The translations under genes and the position numbers were made by a program. From Gardnerella vaginalis (GTDB lineage: Bacteria; Actinomycetota; Actinomycetes; Actinomycetales; Bifidobacteriaceae): a DNA stretch of 63,743 bases. Under the pieces are notes generated by a model that saw only the letters and a program-made list of their open reading frames with translations, did no database searches and was not told the origin of the DNA. How positions within the stretch are numbered: the stretch's first letter is position 1; every line of letters starts with the position of its first letter. This document shows positions 27,437 to 36,216 of this stretch, piece after piece. Where the stretch lies: NCBI RefSeq assembly GCF_001546485.1, contig NZ_KQ956867.1, positions 21,624 to 85,366 on the forward strand, in the 5' to 3' direction.

Positions 27437-28288
27437 ATGGCAGCAATTACTGCAGCGTTGATTAAGCAGGTGCGTGAAGAAACTGGCGCCGGCATGATGG
27501 ACGTTAAAAAAGCTCTTACTGAAGCTGAAGGCGACGTTGCCCGCGCTAAGGAAATCATCCGCGCAAAGGGTATTCAGGCCGCTGGTAAGCGTGAGGGTCG
27601 TAAGGCTCAGGAAGGCACCATCGCTTCTAAGGTTGTTAAGTCTGCTGAAGGCGAAACTGGTTATGCAGTTGAGTTGAATTCTGAAACTGACTTCGTGGCA
27701 AAGACCCCTAAGTTTGTGGAATTCTCTAACACTGTTCTTGACCATGCTGTTGAAGCTAATGCTTCTACTGCTGAAGAAGTACTTGCAGCTCCAGCTGATG
27801 GCGCAACCGTTAAGGAATCTGTTGAAGAAGCAGCAGCTTTGTTTGGCGAGCACGTCAAGGTTGGTCAGGTAGCTAAGGTAAGCGGTCCACACGTTGAGAT
27901 TTATGCTCACAAGAAGTCCGTAGAATTGCCTCCAAGCATCGTTTCTATGATTGCTACTGACGAAGCTGGCGCAAAGGTTGCTCACGAGGCAGCTTTGCAG
28001 ATTTCCGCTATGGGTGCTCAGTGGCTTCGCCGCGAAGATGTTCCAGAAGAAGTTTTGGAGTCTGAGCGTCGCGTTGCTACTGAGAAGTCTTTGGCTGAAG
28101 GCAAGCCAGAGAAGATTGTTCCGAAGATTGTTGAAGGTCGTATGAACGCCTTCTTCAAGGAAACTGTTCTTCTTGAGCAGGTTTATGTCAAGGATCCTTC
28201 CAAGACTGTTGGTGACTTGTTCAAGGAAGTTGGCGGTACTGCTTTAGCCTTCGCTCGTGTTGAGGTTGGCAAGGGCGCTGCTGAATAA
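27437..28288 (+). CDS. tsf: Translation elongation factor Ts
   Basis: The guanine nucleotide exchange factor of EF-Tu. The 283-residue protein has the signature VREETGAGMMDVKKALTEA, and ELNSETDFVAKT in the core, with the C-terminal EQVYVKDPSKTVGDLF. The ATG follows GAGGAG. It sits downstream of rpsB with a stem-loop in the 100-base gap, and ahead of a strong terminator. Confidence 0.98.
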   Translation: MAAITAALIKQVREETGAGMMDVKKALTEAEGDVARAKEIIRAKGIQAAGKREGRKAQEGTIASKVVKSAEGETGYAVELNSETDFVAKTPKFVEFSNTVLDHAVEANASTAEEVLAAPADGATVKESVEEAAALFGEHVKVGQVAKVSGPHVEIYAHKKSVELPPSIVSMIATDEAGAKVAHEAALQISAMGAQWLRREDVPEEVLESERRVATEKSLAEGKPEKIVPKIVEGRMNAFFKETVLLEQVYVKDPSKTVGDLFKEVGGTALAFARVEVGKGAAE

Positions 28289-28329
28289 GCATTGCTTATG
28301 CTAAGAGCCAGTTTTGGCGCTTAATTATA

Positions 28330-28367
28330 GGGTTGTGTGTACAAGTTGCACACAGCCCATTTTTTAT
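28330..28367 (+). terminator. Intrinsic terminator after tsf
   Basis: GGGTTGTGTG pairs with CACACAGCCC (one G-U pair) around a 9-base loop, followed by ATTTTTTAT. It divides rpsB-tsf from pyrH-frr. Confidence 0.88.
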
Positions 28368-28574
28368 ATTTCATTGCTAGCTTAATGTGCGTAATATTGT
28401 TGGCTAGTATTGAGCAGCAGGGATTATTTTGTAGAACAGATAGAAACTGAACAATATCAAGTAACTTTTATGGTGATGAAACAGTCAATTAAATTATGTG
28501 TTTTGAGTGTCGTGAATAATAGATAGACTGGCAAAGATATGCTTGCATTCGCCATGATGACTGGAGGAATCTGT

Positions 28575-29324
28575 ATGGCTATTGCGCAAACGAAGGGAAG
28601 CAAGTCCCGTAGGGTTTTATTAAAGCTTTCTGGTGAAGCATTTGGTGGCGGTGCTGTCGGTATTGATACTCATGTTATTCGTAGAATTGCTGGGGAAATC
28701 ATGACTGCAGTACTTGATGGCGTTCAAGTTGCTATTGTTGTCGGCGGCGGTAACTTCTTTAGGGGAGCGGAATTGCAGCAGGCTGGTATTGATCGCAGTC
28801 GTGGTGATTACATGGGTATGTTAGGTACTGTTATGAATTGCTTAGCTCTTCAAGATTTTCTTGAGCAGGCAGGTCAAGCGACGCGCGTTCAAACAGCCAT
28901 TACTATGGGTCAAGTTGCCGAGCCGTATATTCCTTTGAAAGCTATTCGTCATCTTGAAAAAGGGCGAGTAGTTATTTTTGGTGCTGGTGCTGGTATGCCA
29001 TACTTCTCTACAGATACTGTATCTATTCAACGTTCTTTGGAAATTCACTGTGATGAAGTTCTTATGGGTAAGAATGGTGTTGATGGAGTTTACAGTGCGG
29101 ATCCTCGTAAAGATTCAAATGCTAGAAAATTTGTCACACTTAGCTACCATAAGGCTCTTGTTGATGGTTTAGCTGTAATGGATGCCTCAGCGCTCTCTAT
29201 GGCTCGCGATAATAATCAAAAAATTCGCGTATTTGGTTTAGAAGGTGAAGGCAACGTAACTCGCGCGCTTGTTGGTGAGTCTATTGGTACGTTAGTGTCA
29301 GATGCGGAACCTACATTTGCGTAA
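28575..29324 (+). CDS. pyrH: UMP kinase
   Basis: This bacterial hexameric UMP kinase makes UDP for pyrimidine synthesis. The start at 28575 follows GGAGGA at 28563-28568; an ATG at 28539 is also in frame but poorly placed. The 249-residue product has [43 protein letters not shown] and the C-terminal [13 protein letters not shown] typical of PyrH. frr follows. Confidence 0.97.
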   Translation: MAIAQTKGSKSRRVLLKLSGEAFGGGAVGIDTHVIRRIAGEIMTAVLDGVQVAIVVGGGNFFRGAELQQAGIDRSRGDYMGMLGTVMNCLALQDFLEQAGQATRVQTAITMGQVAEPYIPLKAIRHLEKGRVVIFGAGAGMPYFSTDTVSIQRSLEIHCDEVLMGKNGVDGVYSADPRKDSNARKFVTLSYHKALVDGLAVMDASALSMARDNNQKIRVFGLEGEGNVTRALVGESIGTLVSDAEPTFA

Positions 29325-29455
29325 CAACAATCCGAATAGCGCTTGATATGTACGCAATTGTTGAGTACATACGAAATGAAATTTACGCATAAGTTTATGC
29401 AAGTTTATTTTCGAGTATATATGTGAAATATGTATAGAACACAAAAGGAGAATAT

Positions 29456-30010
29456 ATGTCAGCAATCATTGATCAAGCAAAAGAACAGATGAATAAATCT
29501 GTAGAGGCAACCAAAGAAAATTTCATGGGTATTCGCACTGGTCGTGCTAATCCTGCTTTACTGAATGGTATTATGGTTGATTATTATGGTGCGCCAACGC
29601 CAATTAAAGCTGTTGCTTCGATCGGTGTTCCTGAGCCTCGCACCCTTGCTGTTACTCCTTTTGATGCTTCTCAAGCAAATGCTGTTGAGAAAGCTATTCG
29701 TGATTCTGATTTGGGTGTCAGTCCTAATCGTGATGGCAATGTTATTCGCGTGACTATGCCTGAACTTACTGAAGAACGTCGTAAAGAATATGTCAAACTT
29801 GCTAAGAGTAAAGCCGAAGAAGGAAAAGTAGCAGTACGTAATATTCGTCGTAAAGCTAAGGAATCTATTGATAAGTCAGTTAAAGACGGTGATCTTGGTG
29901 AAGATGAGGGTGATCGTTTACTGAAAGAACTTGATAAAGTAACTAAGCAAGTTACTGATTCTTTAGATGTTTTGCTTGAAGGCAAGCAAAAAGAAATTAT
30001 GGAAGTCTGA
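29456..30010 (+). CDS. frr: Ribosome recycling factor
   Basis: The 184-residue protein splits post-termination ribosomes together with EF-G. It contains the typical FMGIRTGRANPALL, YYGAPTPIKAVASI, PFDASQANAVEKAI and ELTEERRKEYVKLAKSKAEEG stretches and the acidic-basic C-terminal helix. AAAGGAG lies 6 bases before the ATG. cdsA begins 51 bases downstream. Confidence 0.98.
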   Translation: MSAIIDQAKEQMNKSVEATKENFMGIRTGRANPALLNGIMVDYYGAPTPIKAVASIGVPEPRTLAVTPFDASQANAVEKAIRDSDLGVSPNRDGNVIRVTMPELTEERRKEYVKLAKSKAEEGKVAVRNIRRKAKESIDKSVKDGDLGEDEGDRLLKELDKVTKQVTDSLDVLLEGKQKEIMEV

Positions 30011-30061
30011 GTCTTGTAATTATTCCTCGATTTTTGTAATTTCAATCTGAATGGGTGTCGT

Positions 30062-31084
30062 ATGAGTCAACAAAAACAGCATGATTTTGCCAATGTAGTC
30101 AGTCAAGCGCGTGTTGATAACGCTGTAAAAGAAGCTATTGCCACCTCTGGTGAAGCAGCACACGGCACCCACGAGACTTTGTCAGATATTAATCGTCGCA
30201 CAGGTCGTAACATGCCTCAAGCAATTGCAACTGCTGTCGTGCTCGTGGCAGCAATTATTGCTTGTTTGCTTATTAGCATTGATGTTTTTGTCGTGTTAAT
30301 GGCTATTTTTATGGTGTTGGCACTATGGGAGTTGCATGTTGATTTTGCAACGCTCGGATTGCGTATCCCATTCGTAACGCTTTCTTTATGCTCACTGCTT
30401 ACTATTTTTGCCACTTACTACGCAAAATGGCATGCAGTCGCTATGGCTAGCGGTATTACAGCGTCGTTAGTGCTTACCCTTATTTGTGCAACGTTGAGCA
30501 ATACTGTTTCGGCGAGAACTATGCAAGCTGTAGAAAAAAAGCTTCAAGGTTCTGCGCATATTGCTTATGAGCATACTTTATTTACCAATACATCTGTTTC
30601 ATTATTTGTAGTGTTGTACATACCGCTACTTGCTTCTTGTATTGTGTTAGCTCTTACGAGTACTCGTTATGCGGTAGCTCATGCCATGCTATTGGTGTTT
30701 TTGCCAGCATTAAGCGATACTGGCGGATTGTTTGCTGGTGCTTGGCTTGGTAAGCATAAGCTTTCACCTCGCATTTCGCCGAAGAAATCTATTGAAGGCT
30801 TAGTCGGTTCTATGCTTTTTGCAATCATAGGCGCATACGCAATTGTTGCTGGCTTCTACGGTTCTGCTTGGTTTACTTGTTGGTGGATGCCTTTAGTAAT
30901 GGGTATTGCCTCAGGAATAGTGGGCACTTTTGGTGATTTGTGTGCTTCGATGCTTAAGCGAGATATTGGTATTAAAGACATGGGTCATTTACTGAAGGGT
31001 CATGGTGGGGTGCTTGATCGTGTAGACTCCATTCTGCTATGTGGTCCTGTGTTGTTAGTGTTGTTACAGCTTGCGCATCTTTAA
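30062..31084 (+). CDS. cdsA: Phosphatidate cytidylyltransferase
   Basis: CdsA makes CDP-diacylglycerol, the precursor of phosphatidylglycerol and cardiolipin. The protein (340 residues) has a ~70-residue hydrophilic N-terminus and then about eight membrane helices. The family signature is intact: SDTGGLFAGAWLGKHKLSP-type segment with KKSIEGLVGS and the C-terminal FGDLCASMLKRD ... HGGVLDRVDS. The following lgt and, further on, pgsA use products of this pathway, so the region groups envelope-lipid functions. Confidence 0.95.
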   Translation: MSQQKQHDFANVVSQARVDNAVKEAIATSGEAAHGTHETLSDINRRTGRNMPQAIATAVVLVAAIIACLLISIDVFVVLMAIFMVLALWELHVDFATLGLRIPFVTLSLCSLLTIFATYYAKWHAVAMASGITASLVLTLICATLSNTVSARTMQAVEKKLQGSAHIAYEHTLFTNTSVSLFVVLYIPLLASCIVLALTSTRYAVAHAMLLVFLPALSDTGGLFAGAWLGKHKLSPRISPKKSIEGLVGSMLFAIIGAYAIVAGFYGSAWFTCWWMPLVMGIASGIVGTFGDLCASMLKRDIGIKDMGHLLKGHGGVLDRVDSILLCGPVLLVLLQLAHL

Positions 31085-31129
31085 GATGTGTTTTGAGTTC
31101 AATCACGAGTTTTTATTAAAGTTGGCATT

Positions 31130-32047
31130 ATGACGATTTGTTATATTCCTTCACCAAGCATTTCACAGTTGACGCTTGGATTCATACATATTAGATTTTA
31201 TGCACTATCTATTCTTGCTGGAATCTTAATAGCAATGTGTATTACTACGCGTCGATGGAAACGTGTAGGTGGCGATTTTAATCAGGTTCTTGACCTTGTT
31301 CTCGTAAGCTTGCCTGCTGGAATAATTGGTGCACGTTTGTATCATGTTATTACCACTCCTGAAAAGTTTTTTGGTTCGCATGGCGATTTCTTTGAAATTT
31401 TCAGAATCTGGAACGGCGGTCTTGGCATTTGGGGAGGAATATTCTTAGGATCGCTGGCAGCATGTGCTTTATGTAGATATCGCAAATATCCTATTGGTTT
31501 ACTCGCTGATGCGGCAGCTCCTGCAATACTTATTGCGCAAGGTGTTGGTAGACTTGGCAATTGGTTTAATCAAGAACTTTATGGCGCACCAACAACATTG
31601 CCTTGGGGTTTGAAGTTGAATTATGCTGCTACTCAAGCTATTGGTCACAGTGAGCGCTGTTATGATGGGTTAACCTGTCCTGCTGGCACACTGTTTCATC
31701 CAACATTCTTGTATGAGATGATTTGGAATTTCATTGGTGCAGCCTTGCTTATTGGCTTTGGTAAAGTTCTTGTTCAAAAGTTACGTGCTGGTTCTTTATT
31801 TGCGCTATATGTTATGTGGTATACCGCAGGCCGAGTTTGGATTGAAGCACTGCGTATTGATTTTTCGCATGTTTTCTTAGGTGTGCGTATTAATGTATGG
31901 GTTTCAATACTTGTTTTCCTTCTAGCGGCTTTGTGCGTTATTTTATTGCAGCGTAGTGCTAGTACGCGCGATGAGCTTGTTGAGCGTCTTATCGATGTAA
32001 CATCAGATGAAAAAGAACGTGAAGCGCAGTGTACTTCTCATAAGTAG
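31130..32047 (+). CDS. lgt: Prolipoprotein diacylglyceryl transferase
   Basis: Lgt transfers diacylglycerol from phosphatidylglycerol to the lipobox cysteine of prelipoproteins. The 305-residue polytopic protein contains IWNGGLGIWGGIF, the core GVGRLGNWFNQELYG with essential Arg, Asn and Glu, and HPTFLYEMIWN near the end. The C-terminus carries a charged tail. The SBP at 47.4-48.2 kb in this window has an LTAC lipobox and would be a substrate. The start lacks a strong Shine-Dalgarno. Confidence 0.95.
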   Translation: MTICYIPSPSISQLTLGFIHIRFYALSILAGILIAMCITTRRWKRVGGDFNQVLDLVLVSLPAGIIGARLYHVITTPEKFFGSHGDFFEIFRIWNGGLGIWGGIFLGSLAACALCRYRKYPIGLLADAAAPAILIAQGVGRLGNWFNQELYGAPTTLPWGLKLNYAATQAIGHSERCYDGLTCPAGTLFHPTFLYEMIWNFIGAALLIGFGKVLVQKLRAGSLFALYVMWYTAGRVWIEALRIDFSHVFLGVRINVWVSILVFLLAALCVILLQRSASTRDELVERLIDVTSDEKEREAQCTSHK

Positions 32048-32118
32048 TTGGTATGTAATAGCAAGTTCATGTGTGAGTCTGCTGTTATATGGTGTAATCG
32101 TCGCTTGCATTTCCTAGA

Positions 32119-32793
32119 ATGGAACGTATGAATATACAAATAGCACCTAGTATTCTTTCCGCAGATTTTTGTAATCTTGAACGCGATCTTGATGCAATTT
32201 CTAATGCGGATCTTGTTCACGTTGATGTGATGGATCATCACTTTGTACCTAACTTAACTTTGGGTGAACCAATTGTTAAGCGAATTTGTGAGGTTACTAA
32301 ACTTCCAGTTGACGTACATTTGATGATTGAGGATCCAGATCGTTGGGCTCCAGAGTACGCTAAACTTGGCGCTGCCTCTGTCAGTTTCCATATGGGAGCT
32401 ACTCATGCTCCTGTGCGTTTAGCACGTCAGCTTCGCGATATGGGTTGTAAAGCTTGCTTCGCTGTGCGCCCTGCGGAGCCGGTAGAACCTATTTTTGATA
32501 TTCTCGACGAGTTTGACATGGTTCTGATTATGACTGTTGAACCAGGTTTTGGTGGTCAGAAGTTCCTGAGTAATCAAATGAATAAGGTTCGTCGCTTGCG
32601 GGATGAGATTACTCGCCGTGGCTTGTCGACGCATATTCAAGTTGATGGTGGTGTGAGTCCTTCCACTGCTGCAACAGTTGCAGAAGCTGGAGCAGATGTG
32701 CTTGTTGCTGGTTCTGCAGTTTATGGTGCTGCAAGTCCAGCAGAGGCTATTGAAGCTATACGTAACACTGCGCAAGCTGCCTGGCGCGCGTAG
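32119..32793 (+). CDS. rpe: Ribulose-phosphate 3-epimerase
   Basis: This TIM-barrel metalloenzyme interconverts ribulose-5-P and xylulose-5-P, supplying the pentose steps used by the fructose-6-phosphate phosphoketolase pathway of this family. Motifs are IAPSILSADFCNLERDL, HVDVMDHHFVPNLTLG, VDVHLMI, VEPGFGGQKF and VDGGVS. At 224 residues it has normal length. Two ATGs (32119 and 32128) are possible starts and neither has a clear ribosome binding site. Confidence 0.96.
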   Translation: MERMNIQIAPSILSADFCNLERDLDAISNADLVHVDVMDHHFVPNLTLGEPIVKRICEVTKLPVDVHLMIEDPDRWAPEYAKLGAASVSFHMGATHAPVRLARQLRDMGCKACFAVRPAEPVEPIFDILDEFDMVLIMTVEPGFGGQKFLSNQMNKVRRLRDEITRRGLSTHIQVDGGVSPSTAATVAEAGADVLVAGSAVYGAASPAEAIEAIRNTAQAAWRA

Positions 32794-32797
32794 CGGA

Positions 32798-32833
32798 AAA
32801 ATTGGGGGCATGAAAAATGTCCCCGATTTCTTA
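32798..32833 (+). terminator. Terminator after rpe
   Basis: ATTGGGGGCAT pairs with ATGTCCCCGAT around a 5-base A-rich loop, followed by TTCTT. It ends the rpe transcript, so the pgsA block probably has its own promoter. Confidence 0.8.
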
Positions 32834-32851
32834 AAAAACGTTGCCAGCAAT

Positions 32852-32878
32852 ACAGCATACGCATTGCGCGTATGCTGT
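32852..32878 (+). repeat. Perfect 11-bp inverted repeat upstream of pgsA
   Basis: ACAGCATACGC (32852-32862) and GCGTATGCTGT (32868-32878) are exactly complementary with a 5-base loop. It lies 40 bases before the pgsA ATG and has no U tract. It could be an operator or an mRNA hairpin controlling the pgsA-MerR block. Confidence 0.6.
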
Positions 32879-32917
32879 CATATTTCTATATGACAATATT
32901 GGACGAAAGAAGATACC

Positions 32918-33532
32918 ATGGCTAAGTTCATAATGAACCAGGAATACAGTCCTGCGGCAATGAATCGCGTGTTGACAGTGCCTAATGCCATTAGTTTCTT
33001 GCGTATATGTTCGATTCCGTATCTTGCTTGGCTTATTACTCAACGGCACATGATGGTAGCTCTTATTGTATTAGCCATTTCAGCTTTTTCTGATTGCGTT
33101 GATGGGTATATTGCTAGGCGTTGGAATCAAGTAAGTAAATTAGGTCAGATTCTTGACCCTATAGCAGATCGCTTACTTATTGTCTGTAGCACATTAGCCT
33201 TAGCAATAGCAAAAGTTATACCATGGTGGGCATTAATACTGGTAGTATTGCGCGATGTTGTTATGGCTGTACTGGTGATTGTACTTGCGCAATATGATTA
33301 TGGTCCATTACCAGTTAATTTTGTTGGTAAAGCTGGTACTGCGTTACTTATGTTAGCTATAGTTTCTTTAATGATTGTGTATGCTGTAGCTAGTGAGTCA
33401 ATGCTCGTGCTTTATGCTGCTGCTCTAGCATGTGGAGTGTGGGGTATTGCTCTCTATTGGTATGCAGGACTTTTATATTATAGGCAAGCTTATGCTTTGC
33501 TCTCAAAGTTATCAGTGCGTCAAGGCATGTAG
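32918..33532 (+). CDS. pgsA: CDP-alcohol phosphatidyltransferase (PgsA-type)
   Basis: The 204-residue membrane enzyme carries the complete CDP-alcohol transferase motif DCVDGYIARRWNQVSKLG followed by QILDPIADRL, that is D-x2-DG-x2-AR-x8-G-x3-D-x3-D. It uses CDP-diacylglycerol to make phosphatidylglycerophosphate or cardiolipin; the sequence does not decide which. Its position, directly before two DUF881 genes flanking Sbp, matches mycobacterial pgsA2 (Rv1822). The ATG lies 6 bases after a GAAAGAAG-rich stretch. Confidence 0.9.
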   Translation: MAKFIMNQEYSPAAMNRVLTVPNAISFLRICSIPYLAWLITQRHMMVALIVLAISAFSDCVDGYIARRWNQVSKLGQILDPIADRLLIVCSTLALAIAKVIPWWALILVVLRDVVMAVLVIVLAQYDYGPLPVNFVGKAGTALLMLAIVSLMIVYAVASESMLVLYAAALACGVWGIALYWYAGLLYYRQAYALLSKLSVRQGM

Positions 33533-33538
33533 GTACGT

Positions 33539-34582
33539 ATGACACAGCATGACGTGTTTGATAGCTCTCGAAGTAGTGCGAACAATATAACATTGAATTC
33601 GCATTATAAGAATATACCTGAGACTTTTTTGCCCTCTGCTGGTGCAATGTTATCTCGACGTCGCGCGCTCTTTTCTCGTTCATTTGCGAATCTTGAAACA
33701 CATCATGTTACGTTGAATGCTCATAGTTTTACGCATCATCACGACCGTAGTCGCTATATTGATGATTATGCGTTACGCCTTATTGATGATTTAACTAATC
33801 GTCCTGTTGATCCAATGTTTATGGATGCTCGCTTGAGTAAGCAACCGATACGACCGTTACAACTTTGGTTGACACGTATTGTTGTGTTTTTATTGTGTAT
33901 TGCTATTGGTACCGTTGGAAGCCAATTTGTTCGTAAATTACATACTGATCCTCGCAAAGCTATACGTTCGTCACTGGCTAATGAGTTAGTTGGCTATTCA
34001 ACTCGTTTTGACAAGCTTGTGAGGGAAGTTACTGATCTTCGTAACAATGTTGATCACGAATCTCAGCGCATTACTACTCCTGAAGAAGACGAAGTCAGTA
34101 AGTCGGATGATATGCTTAATGGTACTCGCGCTGCAGAAGGCGCTGGTATTACAGTAACGATTGCCAATCCTCTTTCTGCTGGAAGTGATGCAGGTACTGG
34201 TTCATTGCCTCGCGAAAGTAATGGTGCTCGCATGCGTCTCGTGACTGATCGAGATATTCAAATGTTTGTGTTGTCATTATGGGAAGCTGGAGCTGAAGCA
34301 ATTGCTGTTAATGGACATCGTATTGGTGCACAAACTTCTATTCGTGTTGCTGGTCAAACAATTCTTGTGGGAGTGAATCAAACACAAAATCCTTATGTTA
34401 TTGAAGCAATTGGTGACACTGCTGATTTGATGCGCGCTTGCAATGCTTTAAAACATGCTCAATGGTATATGTCTTTGTTGAATGCTGGTATTAATCCACA
34501 AATTTCGCCTTCTAGGGTTATACGACTTACTGCGGCGAGTATCGGTGATATTAACTTTGCTAATGAGAGAACTAGGAGATAA
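33539..34582 (+). CDS. DUF881-family membrane protein (first copy)
   Basis: The 347-residue protein has a ~105-residue hydrophilic N-terminus, one membrane helix near 108-128 (IVVFLLCIAIGTVGSQF), a coiled-coil-like stretch after it and a C-terminal DUF881 domain. The domain shows the patterns GAGITVTIANPL, DRDIQMFVLSLWEAGAEAIAVNG and TSIRVAGQTILV. It begins 6 bases after the pgsA stop and ends 2 bases before the Sbp start, so it is translationally coupled. In mycobacteria the equivalent is Rv1823. DUF881 proteins occur beside cell-division genes in some Gram-positives; a direct function is not known. The long N-terminal extension is unusual compared with the second copy. Confidence 0.9.
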   Translation: MTQHDVFDSSRSSANNITLNSHYKNIPETFLPSAGAMLSRRRALFSRSFANLETHHVTLNAHSFTHHHDRSRYIDDYALRLIDDLTNRPVDPMFMDARLSKQPIRPLQLWLTRIVVFLLCIAIGTVGSQFVRKLHTDPRKAIRSSLANELVGYSTRFDKLVREVTDLRNNVDHESQRITTPEEDEVSKSDDMLNGTRAAEGAGITVTIANPLSAGSDAGTGSLPRESNGARMRLVTDRDIQMFVLSLWEAGAEAIAVNGHRIGAQTSIRVAGQTILVGVNQTQNPYVIEAIGDTADLMRACNALKHAQWYMSLLNAGINPQISPSRVIRLTAASIGDINFANERTRR

Positions 34583-34584
34583 GC

Positions 34585-34917
34585 ATGGCTGCAATTCTTG
34601 GCTTAATTTTAGGTGCGTTAATTGGCATTGTGGTTCATCCAGATATTCCTGTTGTGATACAACCGTATTTGCCGATTATGGTGGTTGCAGCGTTAGATGC
34701 GTTGCTTGGTGCTGCACGCGCATATTTTGAGCGAAACTTTTCTGATAAAGTTTTTGTTATTTCTTTCTTCTCGAATGTTATTGCAGCAACATTGCTTGTG
34801 TTGCTTGGTAACCAGCTTGGAGTGGGTGCACAGTTGCAGACTGCAGTTATTGTTGTGCTCGGTATTCGTATTTTCTCGAATGTTTCAGCAATTCGTCGAT
34901 TCATCTTTAGGAGTTAG
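34585..34917 (+). CDS. sbp: Small basic protein Sbp (DUF1290)
   Basis: The 110-residue protein has three membrane helices with the typical opening AAILGLILGALIGIVVHPDIP, the middle PIMVVAALDALLGAARAYFE and the end VLGIRIFSNVSAIRRFIF. Homologues sit between two DUF881 genes in Actinobacteria (Rv1824) and next to ftsA/ftsZ-region genes in Bacillus. Function unknown; the conserved placement suggests a membrane complex with both DUF881 proteins. The start lies 2 bases after the previous stop and the stop 3 bases before the next start. Confidence 0.93.
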   Translation: MAAILGLILGALIGIVVHPDIPVVIQPYLPIMVVAALDALLGAARAYFERNFSDKVFVISFFSNVIAATLLVLLGNQLGVGAQLQTAVIVVLGIRIFSNVSAIRRFIFRS

Positions 34918-34920
34918 CGT

Positions 34921-35757
34921 ATGGTTTCCCCATTTTCTCATACTCCACAAAATGATGATCTTCCTCATAAGTTACGTCGGCAGCATGCACACGATTGTGA
35001 AAGTGACGCTACGCAGACCGGTTCTTTCCCGGTAATTCGCCATAAAGTAAAGCCATCGTTAAGCGGTCACATTACGCGTGCTCGTATGCTTACCGGCTTG
35101 CTTATGATGTTATTGTGTGCGTTGCTTGGTTTTGCTTATATGATTCAGGTTAATCGTAGTACTTCATTGCTGTATGAAACTATGAGTGAAGAAGAGCTGA
35201 CTAGGCTTATTACAGAGACTCATTCTCAAATTCAGAGTTTGGAACGTCGAAAAGGTGAACTAACAGGTCAGCTTAGTTCTTTGCGCGCTGCAGTAGATAA
35301 GCAGGATGAGGCTCGTCGTATTGCACAGCAAAATGCTCAAACGAATGGTCTTATTTCTGGGCGTCTGCCTGCTGTAGGCAAGGGAATTATTATTCATATT
35401 ACTGCTGGCGAAAAAGAAAATATTGATGCTGCTACTATGTTTCAGCTTATTGAAGAATTGCGTAATGCTGGCGTAGAAGTTATGTCTATTAACGATGTGC
35501 GCATTGTTACGTCAAGTTATATTGCGCAATTAAAGCACGGTCTTTTGTGTGATAGTGTGATGATTGATCCTCCTTATATTGTTAAAGCGATTGGTGATCC
35601 ACAGAATTTGCAGAATGCAGTGAATATTGCCGGTGGTGTCGGATCGCGTTTAAAAATTAAATTTGGTGCTTCTGTTATGGTTTCTGTGCCTGATGAAGTA
35701 GAAATTACTACGACACGCGAGCCAAAACAGTATGAATATGCAAAACCAGTCGAGTAA
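34921..35757 (+). CDS. DUF881-family membrane protein (second copy)
   Basis: The 278-residue protein has a ~58-residue N-terminal cytoplasmic part, one helix (MLTGLLMMLLCALLGFAYMI), a predicted coiled coil (LITETHSQIQSLERRKGELT) and the DUF881 domain with GKGIIIHITAGE, LIEELRNAGVEVMSIND and PYIVKAIGDPQNL. It corresponds to Rv1825. The preceding Sbp gene ends 3 bases upstream. The FHA gene starts 18 bases after its stop. Confidence 0.92.
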   Translation: MVSPFSHTPQNDDLPHKLRRQHAHDCESDATQTGSFPVIRHKVKPSLSGHITRARMLTGLLMMLLCALLGFAYMIQVNRSTSLLYETMSEEELTRLITETHSQIQSLERRKGELTGQLSSLRAAVDKQDEARRIAQQNAQTNGLISGRLPAVGKGIIIHITAGEKENIDAATMFQLIEELRNAGVEVMSINDVRIVTSSYIAQLKHGLLCDSVMIDPPYIVKAIGDPQNLQNAVNIAGGVGSRLKIKFGASVMVSVPDEVEITTTREPKQYEYAKPVE

Positions 35758-35775
35758 CAAGGTAGAATAGCAAGT

Positions 35776-36216
35776 ATGACTGAACCGATTCCTAGCGCTG
35801 GCGAAACCACGATTATTGGTATGCCAGCTATTCATATTCCAATGAATGCAACTTCAGATCGTCCTTTGCAGCAGGACGATTTTGAGACTATAGCAAAATT
35901 GCTGCCTGGAACTGCTTTATTAATTTCTACTAGGGGAGCAGTGTCTGGTTCTCGTTATCTTCTTGACGAGGATTTGGTGTCAGTTGGCCGTGATTCGCGC
36001 GCTGATATTTTGCTTGACGATTCCACAGTATCCCGTGCTCATGCAGTGTTTAAGCGTCATGACGGTGTATTTAGCATTGCTGATGCTGGCAGTCTTAATG
36101 GCACGTATGTGAATCGTGAACGTGTTGATGAAGCTGTGTTGCATAATGGTGATGAAATTATGATTGGCAAATTCCGGCTGGTATTTTTCGCTCATGACGC
36201 AGTTACAGTCCGATGA
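35776..36216 (+). CDS. garA: GarA-like FHA-domain protein
   Basis: The 146-residue protein has a flexible N-terminus with GETTIIG, where Thr11-Thr12 match the ETT phospho-acceptor motif of mycobacterial GarA (Rv1827). The FHA domain covers ~45-140: LPGTALLISTRG, SVGRDSRADILLDDSTVSR with the phosphothreonine-binding Arg72, Ser86, Arg87 and His89, then GSLNGTYVNRE and GDEIMIGKFRLVF. In mycobacteria and corynebacteria the homologue is phosphorylated by PknB/PknG-type kinases and switches 2-oxoglutarate and glutamate enzymes. In this window gcvH, which separates DUF881 from garA in mycobacteria, is absent. The residue after the two threonines is Ile rather than Ser. Confidence 0.9.
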   Translation: MTEPIPSAGETTIIGMPAIHIPMNATSDRPLQQDDFETIAKLLPGTALLISTRGAVSGSRYLLDEDLVSVGRDSRADILLDDSTVSRAHAVFKRHDGVFSIADAGSLNGTYVNRERVDEAVLHNGDEIMIGKFRLVFFAHDAVTVR

